64,000 nucleotides of DNA from Whitmania pigra (lineage: Eukaryota > Annelida > Clitellata > Hirudinida > Haemopidae), in the NCBI GenBank assembly GCA_021613335.1, contig JAJTWR010000332.1, forward strand, positions 291,501-355,500, in the 5' to 3' direction. Below, piece after piece: positions 1 to 13,146 of the stretch; within the stretch, counting starts at the first letter, position 1, and each line of letters begins with the position of its first letter. The position numbers and the translations under genes are program-made. Below the pieces are notes generated by a model. That model worked only from the letters and a program-made list of their open reading frames with translations. It had not been told where the DNA came from and made no database searches.

Positions 1-1
1 C

Positions 2-1726
2 ATCATCTCTGGCATTATCCTCAATGGAGTGGCTTTCAGCATGTGTTTCAGGGCTCTGACCATTGAAAAGAAAAACATCATATCCGAAAGCGAGATCAAG
101 TATAGAAGGAGTCACGGAGGCTCGGACGGAGATAACTTGAAGACGAAGAGAAGGATTTCTGAATGTTCTGCCTCTGACGGTGCCATCATCACGGATGAAA
201 ATGAAGTCATGAACGCACCCGGCGACGGCGCAGGGGATTCTGCAATTCCCACTGTGGCCATCATTAAGCCCCTCATTGGTTCAACCACTAAGGTTACCTT
301 CGTTATTATCCAGCATCATTCTTTAGCTGTATAGTTCACTTAACAATATAATTGATTATATTTTCTTATGGCATTGTGATAGCATTTGTCCTTAACCATG
401 GATTTGGAAATGCAGATTGCCAGCAGCAGAATATCGCTGCACCATAGCAGGGCGAGTCTTAAGAGCCACCAGGAAAGACAGACTGATGTTGAGAACCCCA
501 TGCTCAGGAAAGATGCCCTCTTGGTAGGCAGCCACAGGAACTTGGATGAATATAAGGAGGCCAGAGGTGATGTTGAGGAGTTTACCAAGAAGATGGTGAA
601 GGAAGACGAACTCAACTACACCAAAGCTGAACAGGTGTTGTTGGAGATCTTTGTGGCATTGAATGGAGTATTCGTTAATTAAGTTCATCATTGTGTTAGG
701 TTTGTGAGAATATTAACTTTAATTAATATTAATTTTGGCGCAATGGGAAGCTTCAATTTAGATGGAAATGATAAATGAAACCTGTTATTAAGCAGGAAAT
801 AACTTAATACAAATGTATATTAGAATAATATATATAATTACTTATTATAAATAAATTATAACTAAATAATAACAGGAAATAATCACTACACATCAAGCAA
901 TGTCTTTATTAGGTTAAGTGAATGTATTTAATATGAATTACTTGTAATTATTGCTGAATAATCAGTTGATTGATTGGTTGTACAGGTGAAGAGGTTCTTG
1001 GTTAAGATGTTTGATTTCTCTCTCCTAAAGTCTCTGACATTCATGCTTCTGGCATTTTCTGGAGTTCTTGTCTTCGCTGGTGAGTGTAATCATTATCATA
1101 TACTTGTACAAAGTCACACGTCTGTGTGACAATTGTGTCAATAAAAATTGGAATAATTATCATTGGTTTGGCCGTACTGGGGTTCTTTGAAGCATGTGCC
1201 TTTTGTTGATCAAATAATAAAAACCAGTTAAGTGTTAAGTTAAGTTAAATATCAGTGACTTAAGTTTTATACAAAAGATTAAAAATTATGTGAGTCAGTA
1301 TTGAATTAAGCTTGTTTTAAAATCCAGCAAATGATTATTGTATAATATCATATAACAAATTTGTGCTTATTCTTTTATTAAAATATTGTACTGAATGTGT
1401 AAAATAAATTGTTATGTGATGCCAACATCTTCCACACGCTCCAGGGTTGTACACGCCGTTCGTCTTCGTGGCTCAGAAAGCCATCAACGACCTCGGCATT
1501 CACGAAAGCAAGGCCAACCTGCTGCTGAGCATCTTGGGTGCCTGCAACACCGTCAGTCGTATCATCACGGGATTCATTTCCGACCTTCCGCGAGTCGACG
1601 TCATCGTCATTCAGAACGTGGCTGCCATCTTGGCTGGTACGGCCACCTGTTTGGTGCCCTTCCTGGACAGCTACGTACTGCTGGCCATCTATGCTGCCTT
1701 CTTTGGAGTTACCATTGGTGAATATC

Positions 1727-1758
<32 letters not shown>

Positions 1759-2554
1759 TTCACATAGTTATCATTTATGGTGAATATCTATATTATTATT
1801 ATTATTGTATTGTATTTATAATACACAATATGCCAGCTTTGATGTGAAAGCAAATATCACGAAGCTTTGAAGTGACAACAAAGTTTGTTCATTCCAGCTG
1901 CCTTTATCGCCCTGCGTTCCATCGTCATGGTGGAAATGCTCGGACTTCAGAAGTTGAACAATGCCTTTGGATTGACTGCCCTCTTCCAAGGCATTGCTGT
2001 TCTCGTTGGTTCTCCGATGTCAGGTTAGATGGCATTCTCTTCATGACCGGATGCAACAATTGATGTCTCCGACATCATCATTGGCTTGCTATGACATCAT
2101 AACGTCATTACCCCAAGTCCATCCATCCATTCACAACAACAACATCAATGAGTCTTAAAGGTGTTGTGCATTATTTACAAACTCTTTAAGCTCTTGTCAC
2201 CACCATCATCAATGCAATTTTGATTTGTCATGATTGGTATTCACCAAGTCTAAGTAGTAAGAAAAATAACAAAATTAATGACAGCCAAGTAAATAAAATT
2301 GTAATTCATATTATTGATTCATAGGAGCCCTTTACAACAGCACTGGATCATACTTGCTTTCCTTCTTGGTGTGTGGAGTGTTGATTGCTCTTGGTGGGGT
2401 CATTTGCATTCCAGTCAGAGCCATTTCCAGGTGGGAGAAGAAAAAGGCTGATGAAGTTTCCAATGGAAAGAAGCACAATCAGTCTTCCATGAAATCACCT
2501 TCTGATGCCCACATTAAAGTGGATGTCAGGGATGAACCTATTGCTGAAGTTTAA
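2..2554 (+). CDS. Monocarboxylate transporter (SLC16/MFS) family, C-terminal part
   Basis: Plasma-membrane major-facilitator transporter for monocarboxylates or related small molecules. The 5' end lies outside the window. Six exons join in phase: 2-292, 416-634, 986-1079, 1445-1717, 1898-2023 and 2325-2554 (411 codons with stop). The first two encode the long hydrophilic central loop. The rest encode TM7-TM12, including FSGVLVFAGLYTPFVFVAQ, then GACNTVSRIITGF, YAAFFGVTIG, NNAFGLTALFQGIAVLVGSP and GALYNSTGSY, all typical of SLC16. The TM8 motif reads N-T-V-S-R: the Arg is present, but Asn stands where proton-coupled MCT1 has Asp302. Vertebrate MCT9/12/13/14-type members carry a similar N-T-V-G-R, so this is probably such a member rather than an MCT1-4 lactate carrier. 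The tail is short and hydrophilic and ends AEV. Confidence in the family is high; subfamily and substrate are not determined. Confidence 0.9.
1729..1757 (+). repeat. (ATT)n microsatellite at exon 4/intron boundary
   Basis: About ten ATT units begin a few bases after the donor of the transporter exon ending at 1717. A second short ATT run follows near 1790-1805. Confidence 0.8.
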
Positions 2555-4555
2555 AACGACAGAACAACACCTTTTAGTCATGAATGTGATTGTAATGACA
2601 TCAGTCACAATGAATGGACATGTTATTGATTTAAATGGTTATCTTTCAGAGTGCTCTCTTTAAAATTAGGTTATTTGACTCGAGCGTGTTTTGTGTTGCA
2701 TGGTGGTGTTTGTGAGGATGGCAAAAACCGGTTGAAATGAAAGACTTTGTGGTTGTAGAGGTACATTTTGTTGATGATTTGATTGACATTCTGTTTTTAA
2801 TTAGGTTGTTGATAGTCAGCTCCTAATTGGGGCTGATTGTGAGCTTGAATATTTATCGAGTTGCAGTTGTATTATTCCCACAATCCAAGTCATTCACTTT
2901 GCTGAAGTCTTATGAGCGAGGGTAGGTAATGATATAAGTTACCGAGATGAAAGTCAATTTTGTAACTTGGTTTCGTGCCACACTGGATTATGCCAACCCT
3001 TTTGGTATTGCTACAACCTCCCACATATCATAAAATAAACCTCCTAATTCCTCCCCAATCTGTTCAATCTTTAAGGTACGATTTTGCATGCCGTGTTTCC
3101 TTTATAGCAACGTCCATCCAATTTTGTTGAGCCATGACGAGAAATAATTTCAACGGGTTCGCTTAGGCGTGGATGTCCTCTCGGAGATGTGATGTGCTTT
3201 TATGTGAATTCAATCCTTTCGTAAACTCACTGGGATTCTCAACTTATTTGCTCAAGGCCCTTCATTCGTGGTTCTTTGGTGGTCGGTATTCATGATGATG
3301 ATGATGATGGTGATGGTTGCATTCTTCTGTTAGACGATTACGAGATGTTTTCTTGTTGTACTAAAATGAATAAAGTTTGAAAGTTCCAGATTTAATATTT
3401 AAAAAGGTAAAAGTTTTTGAAACAATTGTGAGGAACTGATGGGTTGTTGGGTCTCTTCTTCCTCTCTTCATTCTTGTTGGGGTTCGTAGTGCAATTTGGT
3501 CCAATTTCAATTTGTTTAAGGAGAAGCTTGGTTCAATGTTTAGTTTAAACCAAATGATGGCAGAAGGTAAGTGGAGATGTGAGCTAGTTACGCGACGACA
3601 AAGTCGTTTGATCTTTCGAAGTGCTCCATTAAGGTCATTAAACAAACAACATCTTCGTTGCTAGACATTCATTAGAACCGTTCAACAATAGTTTATCCAA
3701 CGTTACATCCAATACATAAATAAATAGCCCGTGGTCGTCTTGTTAACAGATAATGAAAATTTTGTTCGAATCGACTGTGGCTCTGCGATGTTCCGGTCGA
3801 TAGTTTAAATAAGTTTTTATAAGTTGGTTTGGTTCGCGGGGCTAAGTCTAACATTTATGAATCTATAGAAGTTCGCTAAGGTCGTAAAAAGGAATTGTTT
3901 CACAAACTTTCGCAAACGAATTTTGATTAAAATTGCGGAAGTTATTTCTCTCCACCTATGTAGATCTGGCCTTGAGTGAAAGAAAATTCTCATTTTTGCA
4001 GAATGCTAAACAAATGTTACGAACATATGCGTCAATTTATTTAGAAGTCCAAAGCGGTCACAAAATGAAAAGCAATTCGCGGCAATAGCTGACAATTTCT
4101 TCAAATATCGATGAGAATCAATAAGTTTAGCGTTTGTAGGCAACCGACGACACTAAAAAAGCGTTTACAATAATGATATTAAATTTAAATTATTTACCAA
4201 TAACTTTTGTCTACTCAACAGTTTAAAGCACATCAAAAGCATATAAAATAGATACTTTTTTTATACATTGAATTGACGATCACATTCAAAGCATCAAACA
4301 CTTGATTGATGTCAACACCACAACAGTGAACAATGTCGACGACGACGACCATGATGATGATCGGATAATAGGAGATGGCCATTTCATGAAATCTATTGTT
4401 GCCGGGACCCCATTGTTTCGATTTCTCAGCTGGCGATTGGTCCGTTCAAATTTGAACTTAAAATCGTAGTCATCATTTGATTGGTTAACTTCCTCATGAA
4501 TACCGTGATAGAATATTTCTTCTTGTCTGTCGTCTAATTAAGAAGAATTTTTGCT
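2555..4555. other. Transporter 3' flank, no gene seen
   Basis: About 2 kb between the transporter stop and the 43-bp tandem repeat. It should hold the transporter 3' UTR. There are short GATGAT runs near 3295-3315 and 4335-4355. The 94-codon minus frame at 3361-3645 has no exon-like ends or recognisable domain. I see nothing else. Confidence 0.5.
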
Positions 4556-4684
4556 AATTAACGTAACATAACATTTAACAATTAACATAAAATAATTAAC
4601 GTAACATAACATAACATTTAACAATTAACATAAAATAATTAACGTAACATAACATAACATTTAACAATTAACATAAAATAACAA
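4556..4684. repeat. 43-bp tandem repeat, three copies
   Basis: A unit beginning AATTAACGTAACATAACATA recurs about three times; the first copy lacks one ACATA step. It lies just downstream of the last anosmin-like exon on the minus strand. Confidence 0.8.
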
Positions 4685-4884
4685 CAAGCTAAGTTGAGCT
4701 TCGGAGCAACATAAAATATAGTCAAGTAATCGCATCTCAAGTGATCAATAATTTGTAAATCACTAACAACATGCTTAATACCTACTGCAAAATAATGAAT
4801 CTTAATGATACATCCGGAAAAAACTTAAATAGAAAAATAAAAACATGGCAACAATAATAAAGTAAGCAATGGAATCATGGACGA

Positions 4885-7800
4885 TCAATTAATCAACTTA
4901 CTGGCGTAAATATTTTCCAGTCCCGGGGTTTTTAGGAGGGCGATGGCAGGGTCTCCAACTCCTGTCCTCGAGACCGTTTGAACTTTAACCTCGTATGATC
5001 TCGACTCCAGGAGACCACTTATGCATACCATGTTCTTATTCTATTGTAATTGTTAAATCCATACACAAGCTTTTTAACTACCTTACGTTGCTTGTTTAAA
5101 CATCTTCAAAAACCTTTACGTATTATTAAAATTATCGTTAAGTTATTAATACTAAACAACACAAACAAAGAAAGCAACGAAATCACTAACAATACGAACA
5201 CACGTACGAATGTCTTGTATTGCTGTAAAAAATGTAACCCGCAGAATTCATACTAATTGTTGAATATTTCAATTACTTGATCACATCAAGCTTATCGTGA
5301 AACATTAAAAATATCTGTGTCAAAATACCGCATAATAGTTGTGAATAACAGTTTGAAAATATTACATAATTCGGTTAATATTACAGCCTTATAAAAATAA
5401 CAAAGTTCAATAACTTGCCTTCTCAACAGTGGTCGAATTAACGTATGTCATCAATTCATCCCTTCCTCTCATTGGCTCTCCTACGAACCACGTGATCAAA
5501 TAGCCATGGTAGTAATGGCTCAGCAAGGGAGGGTTCCAGAACAATTTGGCAGTTATGTTGGTGCCTCTGATGACGTAACTGTGACGTAAATGGGTGGGTG
5601 GATCCATGGAATGTGGTTCCCAGGCGATGTCAGATGTCTCTGTAAGTAAATTTATTAGCGATTCGATTGTTCAAGCGAGATAAATTTTAGAAAGTATTAA
5701 TTTTCCGATTTAATGGTAAATAATGCAAAGTAATTGTTAGTAAAATCAACAAACCTTTTTTGTGACATTGAGGCTGGAGACTCCCAACTACGACTATGTG
5801 GCCGCATTCAGGCACGGAAACTGAATTTTCAGCTCTTGTTCCAAGTACGCCATGTTTAGAAACAGATCTAATACTCACGTGATAGTCACATTCGTACCAA
5901 AGATCGTATATAGTAAATGAGGTTTCCTGCGAATAGTTGCATATAACACCAATATAAATTATATACAATATATAATTATTACAATCTATCTAAAGATTAT
6001 GGTTCATTTTAATTGTCTAATTGGCGACCGTCATCATAACCTGGGTGGTGACAGAAATAATTCCTGAAATATTGTCATCGTTATCATCATCATTGTGTGA
6101 TGAGAAGTTATCAGACGAGGAACAATTTTCCGGAAGCCACAGAACAAGAAATTTTTCTGGCCATCTGTCCAATACTGCATTTGTTTAAATACTTAACTAT
6201 TAATATTAGAGTCACTTAAAAGGTCTTAATCGTTTATTAATTAATCGTTGTAAGACATAACCATCAGTTTCATTTTCTCTGGATAGTTTCCAAGACACAT
6301 GGCACCGGACAAGGCCGTTGTGAAAGTAAGGCGTCTCGAATCGGACATTAGTGACTGGAATGGGCGTGGGATGATCATTGATTGGCAGATGGTGGGTGGA
6401 TTCTCGATTGGAAGGGGTCCTCATTAGCATACCATCATGTTTTATTAATAAAGGTGGTGGCTTTGCAGTTGCAGAAACTTGAAGTACTTTCTCGGTCTTT
6501 TCAACTGTTTTGCGATCTTTAGCATCAATCTCAACAAATTGGTTGTCATGGTGATACCCGACAACATCTTCCAAGTACTCATCGACACTATCTTCGAGCT
6601 CGTAATCCACATCATCATCCTCCTCATCATCATCATCATCGTCATCGTCAGGGCCTTGAGAACGGGCAAAATCATGTTGACCTTGCATATTAATGCCCTT
6701 AAAACTGGAATTAAATCCACTTCTGTACATCAACTGGTAGTCATGGCTGAGAAGTTCATTGGGTTGCCTCAGTTTTGAGTTCACGATGATTTTCGATTTT
6801 CCGCTCTTCAGTTTCTCGTGACCTCGAGAATATATAACCTTGATAATTAAGGGTTATTCGTGATTACTTGACCCTAATCCAGAATGGCAGTTGCTAATTT
6901 TGTAGATGTGATGCGTTAAATAATATCATCATCATAATCACAATCATCATCATTTTTTCAATTAAAAGTTATTTCTAAATATTAATTACAAAAACGTAAT
7001 AACGTTTTCGATGTCTTGGCGTTTTACGAACATCTCACCTGCAACTTGACCCAATAATTAAAATTAATGTCAAGGTCAGTGATTGTGAAGGTTAATCGAT
7101 GTGGGGGTAGAGATATTTTATATTCGCTCGTGAAGAAAGTTTGGGGGCCAACAGTGGGTGTCATCGAGATGATCGATGGTGACTGACTTTTACCCCAAGA
7201 GAGCTTTAAATAATAAGTCATTATTTTCATCGGAATTTGATTATTTTATTTAATGTTCAACCTTGTACTTCAAAATTGAAAGCCCATTGCTGATAGGAGG
7301 GAGCCAGCTGATGATAGCGTTGTATTTGTTGTTCAGCAGGTCAACAGCTGATTCTATATGGTTGAAATTCAATGGCGGGTCGAGTGTTGTGCTTACTGAA
7401 AATTTAAATAGAAATTGAATAAAAAAAAGTAACAGAGCAGTCCAGCTATATCAAAAAGTTTTGAAAACTGATCTTAAAATAATACAAACCTTCGCCATTT
7501 CCATCCTCGTAATTCTGAAAATGCGCACGAAAAATTAGTAATGTAATTAACAATGCACTAACTTTGTGAAACTAATGCAGCATATCAAAATTTGTGTTAC
7601 TTTAAAAAATTTACAAATAAATATTATTGAAATTACTGTAAATAACGTCTTAGTTACGGATGAACTTTGGTCTGTCAGAATCTCCGAAGAAGGGAGAGAA
7701 TAAATAAAAGTCCTTTCGTGGCATTTAATTAATTCCTCCATTGTACGAAGCAATCAACTGCCTTCATTCTTGCTTGCCTGGCAAACATCACGTCGGAAGA

Positions 7801-9296
7801 CCTTTAATCTCTTCCACCCAACAGCACGGACGATCTTCATTCAAGTTTTATCCAAACGTATTGCATGCATCGATAAGTTGACATAATAATTCAGATTTGT
7901 TTTACAAATCCTTCTTACAGATCATTGTTCAACAAATTCTTCTTGAATAAGAGTTCAAACCATCAGCTTTTCTCTTATAGTGCCATCGTGTTAACTTCAT
8001 TAACTATTTATAATGTACAATTTTGTCATAAATATTGATTTATCTTATTGAATTGTTATATAATGCAAGTCGATTATCAGAAATTAGAGTTTCCAAAATA
8101 GATTAATGAAATTACGTTAAACAAGGTGCCACACATAACTTGTCATTTGCTCTGTCAAATGACTCCATTAAAGACTGGCAATAAAATGAACCAATCAGAG
8201 AGCAATAGAAATTTATTGCATCTTTCGGCAGAAATTTGTTTGTGTTGAAAGGAAATTTAGACCAATTTAGCAATTAAATTAATGGTTCCACAAGTATTGA
8301 AAACTAAGACATCAGAATTTTCATTCAGTTTTGGCAACAAACGTTTAAAAGTGTTTGATTGATAATTGCCTTTACGCACAACTCCATGACCCTACAATGT
8401 AACTCTTCAACTATTAAAAGCAGTTTTTAAAATTACAGCTCATATGACATAAAAGATAATTAAATTTCGTACAAAGTTAAAGCCGTTCTTTAGCTGTAAT
8501 TAATAATTGTTAAACATCCTCAAGACTTCTTTACCTACATAGCAGGAAATTATTCACATTCTATATTTTGCATTAATTAGAGGTTTAAATGTCTAAAAGC
8601 TTCGTTGGTTTCGTCGCTTCATTTTACTTAAATTGAAACACGAAAATGTTCCATGCATGACGACAGAGGCATAGCCTGGGTATTTTGCGCCCGGGGCAAA
8701 CTATAGAATTGGCGCCCTTTTCCATGTCTATATATTTAATCTTACTGTATTACACTAAATTTGAAATTGAAATAAAAATCAAATTTTAATGGCACAAGGC
8801 ATCCATTTAAAAGTGAAAAAACGTTCTACAAATAGTGGCGCATGCTTCACCCAATCAGTCACAGTCTAAGATGATTTACATGCATAGTAGTCTAATACTG
8901 TCTAAAATAGATTTATTTTTCTTGATTTAACAGTTGCAAACTGATCAATAACGTCATCAAAGTCTGTTTTCTCAAGCGTTTCTCTTTCTATACTAAGAAG
9001 AGCAAGATCACTGAGACGATCCTGTCCCATTGATGCATTAAGCCTCATTTTGGCGCCCCTGTATCTTAGCGCCCGGGGACATATGTACCCCCCGCCATGC
9101 CCCCCCAGCTACGCCTCTGCATGACGAGTGGTGTAAGCGTGCTAGAAATCAATTTAAATGGAGCTTTCTATCACTCCATCGCAATCGCAAAATCTTCATT
9201 TACCTTTATTTGTTCCAAAAATCCTGATGCGCGCATGGAATTCAAAACCAAAATGCCAACTAGTATTGGATGATATATTTTTCTTGATTTAGCCAT
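4885..9296 (-). CDS. Anosmin-1-like secreted FN3 protein
   Basis: Anosmin-1 is a secreted matrix-associated protein that modulates FGF signalling and axon or neuron migration. Minus-strand exons: 9204-9296, 7490-7514, 7262-7395, 7039-7203, 6262-6838, 6041-6174, 5755-5926, 5419-5639 and 4885-5034. All phases agree, giving 556 residues (human 680). Exon 1 gives a signal peptide (MAKSRKIYHPILVGILVLNS). Three FN3 domains follow that match anosmin FN3-2, -3 and -4, e.g. LKYKLSWGKS, then VRFETPYFHNGLVRCHVSWK with FLVLWLPENC, then NITAKLFWNPP and SRSYEVKVQTVSRTGVGDPA. The Cys that anosmin keeps in FN3-3 are present. No WAP or Cys-box exon was found. A poly-Asp/Glu insert lies between the first and second FN3. 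The intron after 5419 would use a GC donor (AAG|GCAAGT). The last exon holds a strong GTAAGT at 4901-4896, so a further short 3' exon may exist. Transcribed head to head with the gene at 10746. Confidence 0.78.
6610..6660 (-). repeat. Coding GAT/GAC microsatellite in the anosmin-like gene
   Basis: A trinucleotide run read on the minus strand encodes an uninterrupted Asp/Glu tract (P-D8-E2-D3) in the linker between FN3 domains. Slippage would change tract length without breaking the frame. Confidence 0.8.
8664..9119. mobile_element. Non-autonomous hAT element, 456 bp, 8-bp TSD
   Basis: Terminal inverted repeats CAGAGGCATAGCC and AGCTACGCCTCTG bound the element, and perfect 8-bp direct repeats CATGACGA (8656-8663 and 9120-9127) flank it. 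An 8-bp target duplication with CAG...CTG ends is the signature of hAT transposons. It has no transposase ORF. A closely similar copy is at 39169-39625. It lies in intron 1 of the anosmin-like gene. Confidence 0.92.
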
Positions 9297-10745
9297 GTTA
9301 GAGTACATCAAACACAGTTTTATAATATTTCGGACAAATTAAATGATGTTTCAAAGTCACATCTGACAATTTCAGTTGAGAGGTTTTTATACTTTTCAAT
9401 TCACCTTTATAGTGACATTGTTACTATGATGCAAATAAATTGCTTCCACTGTCCATCCCTGTTTGTCTTCAGCCAATCAGAAGCCAGAAATGTGAAAGAC
9501 TGGCATTTTTATTTCTTAGGAAAATGTGGTGATGGTGTCGTTTGGTGCAGCAGAGTTCATCTTATCTAAATATTGTCAACATCTTGTTATCATGTCATGT
9601 CCATTATTGTCCGCATTGACATGCGAACGTTGGACTGTTTCGCTAGATGGCATGCAAGAAATCAAATTGCCAAAAAAGTTTAATTTTTAAGCACTCCCTT
9701 TTCAATGAAAATTTGTTCAGCCCCCACAGCATAACACAAAAACAACCAAAAGGAAAAACAGGAACGCCATTTCAGCATTTTCCAAGAAAGTAAATCTTTC
9801 TTCGAACTTTTCTTGGTGAGATTCTCCTTTTTTCGACAAATGCCAATGTGGGGAAGTTCTAGGAGAGAGGTACGTAGCCTCTTTTGGAATCACTGCTTCA
9901 GAGCAAGAATCACTTTCAGGTCCTAAAAGTTTAACGGCTTCGATCTCTAAGACTTTCAAAGACGTTTAAACAAGAGCTTTTTCTATATGCTTTGATAGTA
10001 GTTCTGATTTGTTCGAATTGTAATCTAGCTTTAGTACTTCGATTTGGTCAAAAAATATGTGCTGGCGAGGATTTCACAAATCCAATTTTCTGATGTTGCT
10101 TCGAAATTGTATCTGGTGCAGAGCCATACTTTTAATGCTACTGCGCCATTTTAAAGTACCAATTAACATAATCAGATCCGGTCATCATGTGGGTTGGATT
10201 AGTTCCAAATTTAAGTGAAAATCCTAAAAGTACTTAAAACATGTTCCATTATTCACTTGAGTCAAACACGTCTGCTTTATTGTGGACATAATTGCCACGA
10301 AACAAACTGGGAAAATATATGAGCGTGCGAGAAATGGTGCTGCACGCATTTGTACGAAAGATATTAATAGTAGTCCAAGTGTGCTAGCAGCATCTGCCTT
10401 GCTAACAAGATCCAGCCACGGCTGTTGTAGAGGAAGTTATTGGGGCCTGTTGTCTCTCCTTGCATTTGGGCTGAACTTTTGTGTTTATTGTTGTCGGAGC
10501 TTATTAAACTGTTATGGATTTAATCAATTAACAATTGTCAAATTTAATTTGTGCTATTTGAAACAAATAGTGACTTCAGAAATCATTGTAAATGGGGAAA
10601 GCTTGATTTTTCTTTTAAATTATTTTTTTAAAAATCAGTTGAATCTGTGGCCTTTTTTGAAAACTTGGAAATTGTCTTTATTTGTGTTTTTCTGAAGTAC
10701 CATTTAAGCTTGAGGGATATCTTGTTTAATTTTGCTTCAAAACAA
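9297..10745. promoter_or_regulatory. Head-to-head intergenic region
   Basis: About 1.4 kb separates the anosmin-like start (minus) from the coiled-coil gene start (plus), so it should contain both promoters. No TATA or CpG pattern stands out. The frames at 9717-9959 (-) and 10282-10695 (+) were not accepted as genes. Confidence 0.35.
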
Positions 10746-13111
10746 ATGGATGGGGATATGTCCACTGATCTCACCAAAACACCGGAGGATTATGGTATCC
10801 ACAAGAAATCTTACAACAATACCAACCGAAGGAAATCAAAACCAAAAAATCAAAGAGGATGCTACGATTCAAATTCTTCCAGATCCAACGCCTACAATGT
10901 CGTTGTCATAACCACGGGACCCAATGGGAGTACTGCGTCTGTCGAAGCAGAAGAGGATTGTCTGGATGATAATGCCAGTGTCTGTTCGAGTCAATCGAGT
11001 GGAGCAAGTGAGCATTCCATCGGAGCCAACAAAAAACCGAAGAAGATAAGAAGAGTGAGGTGTGAAATACATTCTAAAAAAACCAAAAAAGACTGCTCAC
11101 TTCTGGAAGAACCTGAACCAACTGATTTGAAAACACAAGATGTCAAGGGTGATCAAATAGATGATAAGCAACCCACTCCAGTTTGCACCTGCTCCAAGAG
11201 CAGAGCCAGAAGCAGACGGCCAGAACCAGAAGGAGGTTCGGTTTGTGGAAAAGGAATGTCCAGTAGCATTATAATGTCCGAGCTCGACCAGATACTTTGT
11301 AGCAATGAGCCCCTTTTTTCTGATATGGAGGAGGAAAAGGAGACACAAGGAAGTGAGGAAGGCGAAATAAAGCAGAAGTTTTCAAGAAGTGCGGGAAAGA
11401 GACAAGGAGGGTCCAACATCGACGAACAAGGGAAGCACGAACCCAGAGATCGCATTCAAAATCGGTTGCTGGGAGGAACTGGAAGTGTGGAAAGCACCTT
11501 TTGTTTGCAAGTTCTCAACACCAACACTTCCATCAAGTTTGCTATTCTACAAACTGAACTGAAAAACATCAAGGACAGATCACTTAAAAGGGTAATGAAA
11601 TAAGTTTGATAAATTTTCAAATTTTGTAAATTAAATATAGGTTTTTTTTTATAGATAAGTTTATCAAAGAAATCAGAAATTAATAAAATGTATATGACTA
11701 CTGCTTCAGAATTCCTTATCATTAATTAAAAGTTATGAATATAAATTTCATTCGCATTGGTCGAATTCCTTTTTATTTCTCTTAACTAAATTGATATTCA
11801 AATTTTCCACTGTACCATTACCGTTATGTGACCAACTATTTTGTTTTTTTTTTGTGGGCAGCAGCTTATGTTGTAAGATGTTGATAATGTTTAAAAAATA
11901 ATATAGTTAATTACATAAGGTTTGCATGAAATCACTTCATAGTGTTATTTATGATTGCTTTCAAATTATTATTGTTATTGTTATTGTTATTGTCACTGTC
12001 ACTGTCACTGTCACTGTCACTGTCACTGTCATTGTCATTGTCATTGTCATTGTCATTGTCACTGTCATTGTCATTATCATTATTATTAATAATTATTATT
12101 AGTATTAGTATTAGTATTTCTATTTACATGGAAATTCTTTTTCATGCACTAAAATGCAGAGTTGTGGGTTTGTGAAATTAAGAAGTTATTTTGGTTAAAA
12201 TAAAGTTGTTTTTTTTAACTGAGATTAGAAAGTTTATTTATTTACCATAACTTCAGTCTGACAAGTGTCTGGTAGTACTGCTTCAAAATGTCAATATTAT
12301 CTTGTGAACTCTAAAAGTTTTTTTAAACAATGCATGTGATGGTTGTTCCTGCATTTTCTGTTAGCTAATGCGACCTATAACATTAAAAATCTCATTTTGC
12401 AGATTAAATGTTAACTAAATTTCCTTAATGAAATATTCAAGGCATGTGACATTAAAATATGTAATAATTAAATGTAATAAGCATATTAAAGTCAATGTTA
12501 ATATATTAACATATTAAAGTTAATGTTTGACCAGCTGAAAAAATCTGACAAACATAATAAAGTTTATGACCAGAGTGAAGCTTAAAAGATTTAAAGTAAA
12601 AAACATTAATTTTTTTCCTTCCACAGGTAGAAGCAGACATAAACTCCATTTCAGCAAAGTTTTCCAGCATGCAGGAGGTGTTGGAAAGCTGCATCGAAAC
12701 ACTCACTTCTTTCACGCAACAAGTTCAACAAACGTCCAAGTTCATAAGTGCACAGACAGAGTGAGTGTTTGAAAGGAGAATAAATTAAAATGAAAAAAAT
12801 TCGACTGTTTTAATGTTTATGATGACGATGATGCTTTATGCTGAGCCATGAATTGATAATGATGATGATGATGATGACGACGACAACGGTGAAGATGATA
12901 ATGATGATGTTTTTATGGTGATGTACTGCTTGCTGTTGGAGATAAGAGAAACAATGGTTTATACAACTATTATCACGTGACAAATCTGATGAAATATGAA
13001 TAAGCTCGAAGCTTGTAACGATGTTGTTATCGCTATAACGGTCATGGTAATGCTGTCGGTGATGAAGATGATAGTTGTTAGTGCGAAATGGGTGATGACG
13101 ACGACGACGAC

Positions 13112-13146
<35 letters not shown>

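Noticed and set aside
9717..9959. 80-codon minus frame ending in a hydrophobic stretch
   Set aside because: It lacks an ATG start and acceptor, and lies between two genes' promoters. The hydrophobic end alone is not enough, though it looks somewhat protein-like.
10282..10695. 137-codon plus frame upstream of the coiled-coil gene
   Set aside because: No ATG at its start, no exon signals, and a hydrophobic Phe/Leu/Asn-rich composition typical of AT-rich non-coding DNA.
11942..12175. Frame of alternating Ser and Leu
   Set aside because: Translation of the TCACTG/TCATTG microsatellite.
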